From: Neckera pumila
Lineage: Eukaryota; Streptophyta; Bryopsida; Hypnales; Neckeraceae
NCBI GenBank assembly: GCA_963969595.1
Contig: OZ018410.1
Span: 44,187,413 to 44,251,412 of the forward strand
Direction: 5' to 3'
DNA: 64,000 bases
Part shown: piece after piece, positions 11,311 to 23,158 of the stretch
Layout: the number at the start of each line of letters is the position of its first letter
How positions within the stretch are numbered: position 1 is the stretch's first letter
The notes under the pieces: model-generated
What the model was told of the DNA's origin: nothing
Seen by the model: only the letters and a program-made list of their open reading frames with translations
Database searches by the model: none
Position numbers and translations under genes: made by a program

Positions 11311-11613
11311 TAATACGACTCGTATTATACGAGGGTCCCATTCGAGCTTGTCAATTAACAAGAGTACAACTTACGGGTCTTTGAGGCCCGTGCAATGATT
11401 TTGGTTGCCAGTCTTGCCACAAAGATCAAAAGGCTAGGTTTGGCATTTTCTTGGGACAACGACAAATTCCTCGTCTACAGTAGCACAATGAACATTATTA
11501 CTCCGACATAAAATAAAGCTTCGGTACTTTGTGGAATCAGGCCGGTTGTTTGATTTCGGAGTACTCTTTGGAAGGGCATTGTTTGCAAGTTTTCTTTCTC
11601 ATTTATTTTATTA

Positions 11614-11980
11614 GAGCATCCCCACCCGTCTTGCTTATTGGATGACTTGTTAAGAGAGGCTTGCAAAACTGCTCCACCCGTCTTGCATAATGGATGAACT
11701 TGTTAAGAGGCCAAGCCAAAAGCCTCCGGTGGCTTGCAAAACCGGGCTCTTTTGCAAGCCAAAGGGTGGCTTGCAAACCGGCTTGCAAACCGCATGAGAC
11801 AAGCGCCTTTTCCACTTTCCCAAAAAACAAGGACATGATCCGTGAATGTGGACGTAGCTCATTGGATGGCGATGGCCTCTTAAGAGGCCATGGGTGGGGC
11901 GACCCTTCTTCCCCGGCTTGCAAAATGGACTGCCAGGCTTGCAACCTAGCTTGCATTTTGCAAGCCGGGTGGGGATGCTC
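11614..11980. mobile_element. PIF/Harbinger-type MITE, GAGCATCCCCA family
   Basis: Perfect TTA duplications (11611-11613 and 11981-11983) flank GAGCATCCCCACCCG on the left and CGGGTGGGGATGCTC on the right. The interior is rich in TTGCAAGCC repeats and is itself partly self-complementary. Short open frames inside it have no significance. Confidence 0.88.
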
Positions 11981-11983
11981 TTA

Positions 11984-14900
11984 GGCAGTTTTCACTAGAG
12001 TGATGAAGCTATTTACATCTGTGGAAATGGATGAAACTTGCAATATGTGGGTGGAAAATCATTCATTTATTCATTCAAAAGAGTTGTACATTCATTGGAG
12101 ATAAAGCGATCATATTGTCCCATGATATGGGAGTTCATTTTGCAATTTCATCCACTAAGAAAGGAATCACCAAACATTCCTCTCCCTCTAAAAAAAAGTT
12201 TGGAATGTTTTTTAGCAAAAATTCACTCAAAAACACAGACTTGGTGTTTGATTTTATCGTAGTATCAAACAAAATAGAAGCTGGGGGATTATCATTCTAT
12301 CATGGCCACACTATAACATTGTTTACTAACGAGGCAAGGGGGTCCTCTTGTATTTATGAAAAAAGGATCCTTAGGTGAACAAAATTGTCTTCTATGGATG
12401 TTCATTCAACCCCCAATCTTTGAATTAATTGATAAGTCCCTTTTAGGTTTCTAGCAAAGCAAAATATTTTTGTAACATGGGGAGGATTATTGTCTTGTTA
12501 TGACTTTCTTCACATGGAGAGGAAATCGGCCACAAGCAATGAAATTTTTCTTGGTCAATTATGATTGCCAAAGTCTTGCTTGGTTTCTGAAACGACTTCC
12601 TTTACGTTAGGAAAGAAAAAAGGAAAAAAAGGTAGATGATATCATCAAAAGCATCTCTAAAAAATATGAAATTTGTCAATATTTGAATGACATGGGTGCA
12701 TGTAGCACTTCCATTCAAGAAACAAAAAAAATTCAGTAGCCCCTAGCCATCAATTCCAGATTACAACAATCATATTATTATTGAGATCCAAATTTGTAAA
12801 TTTATAAATTACAATTTAGTTTCCTAAATTTTCAATTTACAAGAATGAATTATAGAAAATGTATGATTTTCTCTTTAAAAAAAAAGGAATTTTTTTGTCA
12901 CATATGGCTTTAAAATGGTGCATGAAGAGTGAAAGATTTTGATATTTATATACTCCAGAATACATATTAAGGAATCCATCTTGTTTGAGATAATAGGATG
13001 GATACTCTAGAATTGAAGTGGTTGGCACTAATTGAACTAATTGAACACTATAGTAGAAAGGAGATCATCAAGCATCAAGCTGCAATGTTAGAGCATGCTA
13101 CCAAAGTCCTATATGGTTATATAAACACTACCTTGCTACCTATATGGGCTTTCGGCACCAAACTCAAAGATGAAACATGTTGATTCAATTTCTCATTATT
13201 CTAGTATATCACTAACAAAAGCTCAACATTTGTGTTTAATATTATGTTTGTACTTTATATTTTCTTTATAGGCAACTATAAATCTTCAAGCCTCTTTTGA
13301 CATTTTGTATCCCTAAAAAAAACATATCATTGGATTAGTTTTGTATGGATAGAATCTATAAGCATGAAAAGGTTGCAAGAAATAACTATTTTTGATATAT
13401 TGACATCATATAGCAATGTTATTCTAATATACCAATATGCATTTTAGCAATTTTTTTTATGTAAAATAATGTATGCACATTCATGAAAAAGATTTCCAAG
13501 CAATGCAAAATTAATGGGAGGTAAGTGCTATTATAAAGTTTTCTTTGCCTATTTAGAGTCCTAAATATACAAAACACTTAGCTAAAACTAAATTTAAAAT
13601 TAAAATTAAAACTAATATGTAAAGAACTAGTGTTGTTTGTCACTTTTAGGTTTTAAACCAATTTTTGGGCATGGTTAGACAAATCCAAAACTATGTTTCA
13701 ATTTGTAAATTTTTTTAGTATGCTGAACTAAATAAATCCGATAATTAAAAATATATCTTTTGCAATTCATTCAAGAAAGTTTGTATTTTGATCATTTTCC
13801 AAACTTAACGTTTAACCACTAAGTAGTCCCAAAGTTGACATTTGGCTTTGCAAGTAACAAAATTGCAATTTGAGTTTGTTTTGCACAGTACTGGGTTTGC
13901 ATATATCAATTACAAAATGGGAGGCATTAGTGTGTGCTACTTTAGGGATTTCTAAAAAGAAGAAAGGATTGAATATTGTACAATTTCTATTAGGTCTTCA
14001 AGGTCTACATTAAGCAATTTTTGGGCACATATGAGAAAAATACAATGTGCTTTTCTACAGCTCCACTCTCATTAATCTTAGCTTACTGCATCAATTGAAT
14101 ACAACAGTGCTTACTTGTGATTGTTCATATTTATACCTGCTTACACAAAACCATATAAAAAATATAGACGTACCAATCACTCTGACACTAAAATGATCAA
14201 TGCTATATCATTTTCATATTAATAGCAACTTTGTTAAATCTATATAGGATAATTGTTCATGAAGTGGAATATTGAAAATTTGTGGGTAGGTTCTAACACA
14301 AGTCAATTTGGAATGAACCATTTTGAATTTTTTTGACATAAGATGCAAAATTGTACTCTTTTTGTAGAAAAGTAATTTTTTCCAACCACGTGTTTGGATC
14401 AAAATTTATAGTGCTCCAAATTTTTTAGGTAGGGAGATATTTATTTAGACTTTTATAAGGCAACTTGCACAAAATCCCTCTCATACTTCTAGAATTTGGC
14501 AAGTATATAATTGTCATGATATAGTATGCAATTGTCTTCCAAAAAACTCTACATTTAAAACGGACTTCTCTCTACATGAAGTCTAATTGTACTAACCTTG
14601 TTGTATGTGCTGTCTATAATAGTAAGTCTCATTTATTTTTTACTATTATAAAATTTTATAATTTTATAAATTCAAAGTGTTTATAATTTACAATTTGCAT
14701 ATTGTAGTAAAAGTTTCCAATTTTTTTCATATAATTCCATAGTTACCAATCTAGTACAATTTGCATTGTTAAATTTCAATGATTTTTTTCCTATTCTTTT
14801 GTTTTTGCTCAATGCACTAGAAATAATAGTTTTAGACAATTTTTGCTTGAATTGCACTTGAGTTCTATTGGGGTTAAAGTAGAATGTTGGAAAACCAAGT

Positions 14901-15690
14901 GTTATCAACTTCCTTCAAAATTTAGGAGAACACACTAGAATTATTCGTAAAGTACCCAAAATCGGGGTTTAAACCCCGCAATTTTGTGAAAAAGCAGGTT
15001 TTGGGCAAAAAGTTGCCTGCACCCAATACGAAAGTAGGTATCAAACTTTCTTTTGCGCCCAAATCGACCAAAAAGAAGTTTCATCCGGACTTTGCCTACT
15101 GGGTCCTGGTCGCGTGCAGGGTTGTCCATCAAAGGAAATTTGTGAAAAAGTCCCTTCCAAATTGGGGGGGGCTTTACAATTAACTCTATTGTAACAAAAA
15201 AATGCCAATCTAAAATTTTTCAACATCTTTGGGCTTAAGGCACTCCAACAGTAAGGATATTTTTGACACTTTGAGATCGGTGTTCTACAATGGATTGGCA
15301 GTCAATACAATTTGAAAGAACAAAGGTACAATTGGTTTTACAACAATTTGATTTGATCCTTTAAAAGACCAAGTCCATGACATTATAGTCAAACATCAAA
15401 ATCTACAATTATGTATCCTCCATTTCACCACTATCCTCACAAGTTGTTCAATAGTTGCAATAAATTGGAAATTTGAGAGCAAATCACACAATAATTTAGA
15501 GAAATTGCACCCAAACTTGCATATGCATGCAAATTATATTTTTGGATTTGTATCCAAAATGTGCATTCCAAATATAAAATTGCACATATGTACAAATCAA
15601 AAGCCAAATTGCAATAGCCGACCCAAAACCTCAAAATCCATAATCGCAAGGAATTTTAGAAGTTAATTAAAATGGGACAAGGGACTATTT
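11984..15690. other. AT-rich spacer, probably old transposon sequence
   Basis: No frame with a recognisable domain. The segment around 12,000-12,080 (GATGAAACTTGCAATAT) is similar, inverted, to 25,170-25,245, so both belong to some dispersed repeat. Short frames near 12,031-12,378 and 12,998-13,183 look like chance or fossil sequence. Confidence 0.35.
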
Positions 15691-15960
15691 GAGTATTTGA
15701 CCCCCTCCTAAAGGCCGTGGTGAACCGGACCCCTCACTCATCCCCGAGAGGGAATGTTGAAATTTTTTATATGCCACACATGATGAAATTTTGAAATTTT
15801 GAATTCTTATTTGCAATCAAAGGCATGAAATTAGCTAGGAGAGCTGTAAGAAACAAATTAATCAAGCACCAAATAGGGAATCTTTTTCTTTTTTTTTACA
15901 TGCACCCTTTGAATGACTTTGACAAGGCATAATATTGTTTACCAGCTGAATACTCACACT
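15690..15960. repeat. Partial copy of the 34.4-kb fold-back repeat
   Basis: Shares the TTTTTTAT.TGCCACACATGAT, GCAATCAAAGG and TTAGCTAGGAGAG landmarks and the block of A/T followed by ACATG.ACCC with the element at 34,365-34,805. Only one arm is evident here, so the copy is truncated. Confidence 0.6.
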
Positions 15961-16272
15961 CTAGATGCAGAAATAATTCGCTCCAAGATGCCTGCCTTGG
16001 AATTAAGTTATAATACCAACGATGCCATTGGCTCTCTTGAAGAAACTTTGCCCAGATTGTTGGACAAGATGTCACAAATTGGAGTGAATTGGCCCATTCT
16101 GGGCGCTCAAAGTCACCAAAAGCTGACAATTATTGTACTCATTAATGACTAATATTGAATGCAAAGTAGGTGGCTGATTTTGAGTAGTTGCAAGTTTTGT
16201 AACTTTCAATGCTAGGGGGTCCAGCTTTCAAGAGAGCAAAAGGGCCCCCCCCAGCGTTGGTTAATAATGTTA

Positions 16273-16585
16273 AGGTAGGAGGTTCTAAAATGGAGCGTGT
16301 TCTAAAACCAATCAGGCTCTAGAGGTACATTTTGCACTTTCCAATGTACAAGTGGTGTGCATTTGAGGAGGTGGTCGATTTTAGAGCCCACAAAAATGCA
16401 CTTTTCTGCAACTTCAAAAATTCATAACCAATTCTACAAAATTTCAAAAAATATAAAACAACTTGGGTTAGATGCCAATTTCTCTTGCCTTTCAAGGAAA
16501 ATTTACTGAAAAATATTTTAAGAAGCTTTACCTCCCCAAAATTCAGCTTCAGCTCTTAGATGAGCGATTTATGGACCTCCTATCT
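16273..16585. mobile_element. Tc1/mariner-type MITE, AGGTAGGAGG family, copy 2
   Basis: TA at 16271-16272 and 16586-16587 flank AGGTAGGAGGTTC and GGACCTCCTATCT. Compared with the transposase-bearing element at 36.1-37.6 kb it carries that element's left end (GAGGTACATTTTGC) joined directly to its right-hand part (TTCAAAAATTCA, then GACTTGGGTTAGATG-like sequence, then CTCCCCAAA), with the coding region deleted. Confidence 0.88.
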
Positions 16586-16838
16586 TATTGGGGGGCATAA
16601 CATTGTTCACCAAGCATAAACTTGCCCCCCTAGCTGGAGGTATAATTCTCCCCTATAAGTTATACCTGGGGGAATTTAGTTTTAATGTAATCAATTAGAT
16701 TGGTTGGGCTCTTGCAAAGGCACTGTTGAGAAGAAGCTTCACCCAATCACATTAGATGGGCTACTGTAGTGAGAGGAAGAGCCAAGCAGGGGGGCCCATT
16801 TTTGGAGGAAACAAAAGGGACCCCCCACGTTTGGTTAA

Positions 16839-17287
16839 CCCCTAAACGTTGAGGAGGCCATAGAATGGTTGATGGATGACATAGAATTAAACTCTACAGG
16901 ACAGAAGTGCAACTATTCATCCTCAAAGTTTATTGTGAAAAGGGAAAATCTTCTATAGTAGCTTGATTTCCAATAGATACTTTTGAATTTTTTAATGTAG
17001 ATGATGTCACACGGTAATGAAACAAGATGATTTCCAGGGTCACCCCTTTGTCCTTTAAGGGTTAACCCTTGAAGGACGGACCGGTAGCCATGGAAATCAT
17101 GTATTGTGATTCCGTGTGACATCATCTGCTTTGAAAAAGCCTAATACATTCATTGGAAGTCAAAGAACTGTTGAAGATCTTTCCTTCTTACTCCTAATAC
17201 CAAGGATGAAAAGTTGCACTTCTGTCTTGTAGGGAAAAATTCTTTGTCATTCAAAGGACGCAGAACGTCCTCGGCGGCGTTCAAGGG
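16839..17287. mobile_element. TTAA fold-back element, piggyBac-type ends
   Basis: Two inverted arms of about 222 bp meet at a central palindrome CCTTTAAGGGTTAACCCTTG. TTAA occurs at the left end (16835-16838), at the centre (17062-17065) and at the right end (17288-17291). Terminal sequences are CCCCTAAACG on the left and TTCAAGGG on the right. The arms share CAGAAGTGCAACT and GATGATGTCACACGG with their complements. No coding capacity; the ends resemble the piggyBac-type MITE at 21,939-22,857. Confidence 0.82.
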
Positions 17288-17904
17288 TTAACAATGTTAT
17301 AGGGTCGGTCAGTTCACCTCGGCCCTTCCAAAGGACACTTTTATTAGTCGAGGGAGTCCGACCTTCCAGGTATAAAAGTAAATTGTGGATCTTTCGTTTC
17401 ATTTGTGGATAAAGAAAAAGAAAAAATGAGTGTGGATCTTTATCATCACAGCATCCAAGCCCAGAAGATCCACCGTGGCATCTGGTCCACTTGTCACAAC
17501 CCTCCAACCACTCATGACCCCGGAGAATCGCCATGTCACCCCAAATGGCAACGCCACCTCACTGATGAGTCAGCCTTACCAGGCGTGGCAGTTGATTACT
17601 GGTTGCTCAATCTAAGATATCTAGAAGCACCGGAGAAGCGGCACAATACAACCCTACTAGTACAGTAGTACCCTACCATAAGATTAGTTATTTCCTAGTT
17701 GTCTGGAAGGTACTACAGCCAATACGCCAAAAAAATCAGGAACAGTGGTGCGTACCGTCTTTGTCTTGTTCTGGAAAAAACAAACTAGATCTCGACGCGT
17801 GCTCCTGATTGGTTCAGAATGAAGGAGTGGTGGACAACCGATATTCCAACTACCCTTATGTGCTTTCTGTGAAGGTCAAAATCGCCACAAGATGGCAATG
17901 GGGT

Positions 17905-18400
17905 ATACAGTGACTGACGAAACCGAGTACTTTTGTGAAACGTTTTCATTCAAACAACCATACCATAAGCATCAATGGATAAAAACCAAAAGTGTACACA
18001 TGAAAGTTGTAGAGCATGGGGTTTCATTAGCCATAGTAAAGAAAGTATAGGTTGAAAAACAGACCACTTTTATATCTAAATGCCCTTGTATATGAAATAT
18101 TTGTTGAATTGGGCAATGTGTGCAACTTATATTATACAATTGTATAATGCATATTTAAATTCAACTTTTGTGTTCAAAGACTAGAATTCATGATGCATAT
18201 AATCCATTCAATGAATTCCAAAAAAATCCATCATCATTGTCTATATCGTTCAAAAATTGCTAATTTTCTAAATGTCACTGTAAATGCCGTGCTCTACAAC
18301 TTTCATGTGTACACTTTTGGTTTTTATCCATTGATGCTTATGGTATGGTTGTTTAGATGAAAATGTTTCACAAAAGTACTCGGTTTCGTCAGTCATTGTA
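17905..18400. mobile_element. Fold-back element, TGACTGACGAAAC family, copy 1
   Basis: Arms of about 115 bp: TGACTGACGAAACCGAGTAC on the left and its complement GTACTCGGTTTCGTCAGTCA on the right, both continuing through CATACCATAAGCATCAATGG. A shorter, one-armed relative lies at 29,849-30,545. No coding sequence. Confidence 0.85.
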
Positions 18401-18408
18401 CCATTGCC

Positions 18409-18600
18409 AAAAATCTTGAATAGAAAAATCATAATCATTCATTTCCAAAATTGGATTTTTGATGCTAAAACTAGATTTCAAAAAGAACCTTTCAAAAATA
18501 CAAAGTACTAAAAATAGCAATTTGGTAAGGTTTTATTTAACTTCAAAGATTCTTTGACACCACATTTGGGTGCCTTGGGCAATTAGGGGTTAAGTCAGCA
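18409..18600 (+). repeat. Dispersed repeat, copy 1 of 2
   Basis: About 190 bp starting TTGAATAGAAAAAT that recurs in the same orientation at 43,510-43,690, with shared blocks TTTCAAAAATACAAA, TTGGTAAGGTTTT and TTTGGTGCCT-like sequence. Nature unknown. Confidence 0.7.
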
Positions 18601-18651
18601 GTTTTGTATTTAAAAAAATGCCATTGTGGCTACTAGGCTCTTGTGCTCTTA

Positions 18652-19412
18652 GAGCAACCCCACAATAGGGCGCCAAAGCCACTCACGGGGCAATGGGCGG
18701 GCCGTGGCTTAGAAATTGTCTCATGCACGCACGCCAAGTGAAAAAACATGCTCGGCCATTTCAAAAAGTGAAGAGGGGACAGGCAAATGGAGAGTCTTGA
18801 ACACGCTCACCAAACTATCTAAGGTAGAGCCACCTATAACCGACTAGATAAGGAATTCAAACATGATCTAGAGTAGTGAAGGCAAAATAAATATATTTCA
18901 TAGGTACTGTACATCGATAGAAATGACAAAGATTGCAAAAAAATTGTTAATTTTATCGCTTGAATTGAAATTACTATTAATTTTGGGAGGTAATAAGTGC
19001 TCTAGACCCGTGGCCAACCTCTAGACTCTTCCAATGCCAATCATTCAATAACTTTTTTCCTAATTATTATTTTCTACTTTCTTTCTCACAACTTGGGACA
19101 TGTGTCATGTATTTATTAGTTCCAACCTTGAAAAGGAAAAACAAAACATTCTAAGCTTGGTCAAGAATACGTGCACCTATAGGTCGGGAATGGGTCACTG
19201 GTCGGGAATGGGTGGCTCTAATTTAATAATCTTTTGAATTCCACCTTTTGAAAGCTTCTCTTCAAAAGTTGAAGAGATTTTTTTTAATAATAAAATAGGA
19301 AGTATGGTGGGCCTTTTGACCACTTAGCCATGGGGCGTGACTCTTCAATCAAAATGGCAGCATACCAAACCCCAAGATTTCCTTGTTTGGCGCCCTAATT
19401 GTAGGGTTGCCC
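18652..19412. mobile_element. PIF/Harbinger-type element, GAGCAACCCCA ends
   Basis: TTA duplications (18649-18651 and 19413-19415) flank GAGCAACCCCACAATAGGGC on the left and a right end whose complement begins GGGCAACCCTACAATTAGGG. It is the largest member of the GAGCA.CCCCA group here. Internally a short GGTCGGGAATGGGT unit is repeated at about 19,180-19,215. No transposase frame. Confidence 0.82.
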
Positions 19413-19415
19413 TTA

Positions 19416-20841
19416 GGGCATGTTTACATCAAAAACCTTGGGCTCCAATCCATGAACACATGTGATACATTGTTCTAGGGATGAGATTGTTGTAAGAGCA
19501 TATCGTGACGGGAAAGCCCGCATTTGGCATGCCAATTGACTGAACCCGGCCCTTGTGTCTTCTATGTGTCCCACGGCAACACGGACTACAAACATGGGAA
19601 ACTGGGGCTATACAGCCCCCAAATTTAAAGCGCCACCTCATGAATGTTGACATGAGAAAGACATTCATTAATTAAAAGGTATCTTGAAACTTAAGCACGG
19701 GGGGTGCACTTAGTGTATCTAATCCAAACTACGTGCGACCAAAACTTTGTACCCCCTATATTATATTCTAAAATTTAAATAAATGAAAACAAAAAAAATA
19801 TGAATATATTTTCCTAATTTGAAAGTTTATGTTTTGAATTATTGATATTTTTATTTTCTAATGATAATTAGTTACAAATTTTTGAAGTAAATAGATACAC
19901 TGCAGAACTGAAAAATAACTTTCACACCCCTATATTATATCCTAAAAAATTGTTTAAAAAATGAACAAAAAATTCCTAAAAATAACTCTCTATTGAAAGC
20001 TCATTTTGAGTTGAATATTGATGCAACGGTCATCTAATGTGTTCTCTATAAATATTTGAGTTGAAAAATATGCCATTTTAGGTTCATTTTCAACCTCCTC
20101 TAGAAATCATTCCATATTTCATTTGAGTTGGAAATTTTGGCAATAGAAACCTATAGTCATTACCAAATAATGCTCAAAATTTTAGGCTGAAATTATAGTT
20201 TATTAGAAACCACTTGTTCGCACGTGGTTTGTAGTAGTAGAACCAAGTTCCCTCCCCGAGAACTTAAGAACAAAGATGAAATAGCCCATACCAAGCCGCA
20301 AGCAAGGCTCTTCATTTGGTCGAGTGTTCATCAAATTTGGCCGTGCCCGGCCATTTTTTGGCCCTCACCATGCATGCCGTACAGCACAAATTATAGCCGG
20401 GCATGGCCATTCCCCAAGTTTGAGCTACTTGCTGAGCTGCCATGGGCATGCTCTAAGTGGGGTACCATGCTAGAAACAAGGGACTTATAAGTAGGTAGTG
20501 GCCCATACATTTAGTGTAAACCAAAAGAATTGAATCTTAGCCCAATGTACACTTGGGTTGAGTTTTTATGTTAAAATTATCTATAGAAATAGGCTAAAAA
20601 TAGGTCAAAACAGACTATAAACACGCAGGCCTCCGAAGGTCAAAATAGTCTAGCCAAATGATCCAATAGATTCTTATTGCAATTCCACATTAGATTCTTA
20701 TGGATGCACCCAGAAAATGAGTAGCAAATAATTTTAAACATTTAACAAAAAATATCTCCCAAATTCATCCTAGACTTGGGGGTTGGGTACCTCTAAGAGT
20801 TTCCTAAAAAATACACCCTTAAGGTCTAGGAAGTCACTATT
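19416..20841. other. Spacer, nothing recognised
   Basis: A plus-strand frame at 20,224-20,490 has no recognisable domain. The remainder is AT-rich and carries repeated TATATTATAT-CTAAAA tracts only. Confidence 0.35.
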
Positions 20842-20843
20842 TA

Positions 20844-21284
20844 AGGTAAAGCAGCCCATTGTGGTCAAAATTAGGAGTCTGTCATCATCCCATCACCAAA
20901 GTTTTTCAGTTTTTTTACCATGTGAAGACAAGTATGAGAATTTGTGAAGGCATTGAAATCATAATTTTCAGACAGAGTATGAAGTAGCTATGAATTTCTC
21001 AAGTGTTCAACTCAAAGAAGTCGACAGACTACCCCAAAACCAACTGCAAGTGTATCCATAATGCTCACCTACCTCTTCTAAAGGAGACAATTTTTTTTTA
21101 TATGTGGATGGCCATAAAAAGTCACTTCCTACAATGACTTACACTGAAATTACTGCATGTTCCTAATAGGGTCACTAATTACTCCAGTGAAGTTAGTTGA
21201 GATGTTGATTGTGGTCAGAAAAACCACAATGGGGTCATCGTGTGTCCCCTATGGGTCATTTGACCACAATGGGCTGCCTTACCT
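20844..21284. mobile_element. TA-flanked MITE, AGGTAAA..CCATTGTGGTC family, copy 1 (441 bp)
   Basis: TA at 20842-20843 and 21285-21286 flank AGGTAAAGCAGCCCATTGTG and its inverse (CACAATGGGCTGCCTTACCT). The element is exactly the same length as the copy at 56,664-57,104. TA target and an end starting AGGTA point to the Tc1/mariner superfamily. No coding sequence. Confidence 0.85.
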
Positions 21285-21921
21285 TACTTTGGCTATGTAG
21301 GATTCTAACAAGAATTTTCATCCACGGAAAAAATTATAGGCTTTAACCCAAGTTTTCCTTGGTGTAAACCCAAAAGCGAGGTATTGTAGCTATCCACTAA
21401 TCAAAGCACTCCATTTATTTGGGATCTAACCCAAAGTTTCTTGGTGTAAATAGGCCTTTATTGTTGCAATGAAATTCCGTTTCATTTGCATCAAAAAGAA
21501 AACAAATAAAGAAAAATGCCACATTCACCTTGTGAATAATATGAGGGGACGTGCATCCATAAGAATCTAATGTGAAATTTCAATTTTGACACCCAAGTGC
21601 TGAATCATACCTTCACATATGGTACGTGCGTCAGTATTTGGGATTTTTGGAATTGAAATTTGCAAGCTAATTTCTATATTGCACCTTTATTTTTCAAATA
21701 TTGAATCCTATTTTTTTTCTCTATTTGGTTTATTCTGAATTTAAATTGGTATCTTTCCGTATTCATCACATTCAAATGCATGGTAAAATGACAGTACAAA
21801 ATTTTGGAAGATAGAGTGATTTGTTTCTGTTTTAAAATAAAAGAGCACCATGCTTTTTCAAAAATTCCAAATCTTCTAAAAATCCTTCATTGTGAGAATA
21901 TTGAGATTCAATGTGGTGATA

Positions 21922-23156
21922 AGGTACGAGGTCCTTAACCCCTAAAGGATTGAGGCCCTTTTTCTGCCAAAAAACACTCAAAACTGCCATTTCTATAGCA
22001 AAAAGTTAAAAAAGTTAAAAAATATTTTTTTCCACATCTAACCGTAGGATCTTACACCTAACTAGTATGAGAGTTTGTGGAAAAAATTTCAGAATTTTCG
22101 ACTGCACAGATTGCAAGATTTTTGCGTTTAAAGTGAAAAAAACAAGTTTTTTAGCACATTGTGGGACTAGATTTTTTGATATTGAAAATTTTTAACTTTA
22201 TTTTTTTGCAGTACAGAGTTTTGAGCTTTTAATATTTATACTGGAGAATTGAGTTGAGAATCTAGCCAAAATAAATAAATAAATAAGAACTTAATTTTCA
22301 TTATTAAAAAAATTGTTAAATAGAAGTAGATACGAGATAGATGGAAAATCTAAAATATTTTTATATTTTAGGTGGGATTAAAATGCACTAATCCCAATGG
22401 TGAGATTTTTCTAACAAGTAAACTAAACCATGCAAAAAAAAAAATTTGAAAAATTTGAAAAATTGCATTCAGAAATGAATCCTATAAGTTATTTTTTTCA
22501 AAAAGATGCTCTAACTGTCCAAAAAACAAGAATGTCCATAACTTTATCATAGACAATCCAAATGAAATGAATCAAAGCTTTCTAGATAGACAAAAATATA
22601 ATCTATGAGAAAAAAAATACTTAAGAAAAAAAAAAAAATTGCAAATTTTTTTTGCTGCCCGCCGTCCCCTGTTTTGAGCTTATTTGGTCATAACTTTTGT
22701 TCTCGGGCACCGATTGTGAAAAAAATTATATTCCCATAAAGCTAATCAGATTTTCTAACTCCAAAAGAAGTTTCAAAAAATCAAAAGAAAATTTCAGCCC
22801 GTAGGTACCTGCCCAAAAACACATTTGTCCCTCGAAGGAACAATGGTCCTTTAGGGGTTAAAGTGACCATCTCAACGCTGAAACTAAATTTTGGGGAGGT
22901 AAAACATCTTGAAATATTTTTCAATAAATTTTCCTTGAAAGACAAGTGGAATTGGCATCTAACCTGAGTGTTTCATATTTTTTGGACCTTCATGGAATTA
23001 GTTACAAATATTTAAAGTTGGAAAAAAGTGGTCATTTGTGGTCAACAAAAGCGACCACCTCTTAAAATGTGATTAGTTTGTACATTGAAGAAAGCAAAAT
23101 GTACCTCTGAATCATGTTCGCTTTTAATGCCTGGTCAGAGATTGAGCCTCCTACCT
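21922..23156. mobile_element. Tc1/mariner-type MITE, AGGTAGGAGG family, copy 3, split by a piggyBac-type MITE
   Basis: TA at 21920-21921 and 23157-23158. The left fragment AGGTACGAGGTCC stops at TTAA (21935-21938) and the element resumes after TTAA (22858-22861) with AGTGACCATCTC. Removing the insert and one TTAA restores GGTCCTTAAAGTGACC, which matches GGTCCATAAAGCGATC in the uninterrupted copy at 11,048. The right end is CCTCCTACCT. Confidence 0.9.
21939..22857. mobile_element. piggyBac-type MITE (TTAA duplication), complete copy
   Basis: 919 bp between two TTAA sites. Ends are CCCCTAAAGGATTG and, inverted, CCCCTAAAGGACCATTG: 11 identical bases at the tips. No transposase. Internal landmarks are CTCAAAACTGCCATTTCTAT and TTGAGTTGAGAATCTAG. 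Related copies lie at 42,245-42,780 (reverse), 46,804-47,435 (degenerate) and 6,430-6,612 (right end only). Confidence 0.9.
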
Positions 23157-23158
23157 TA

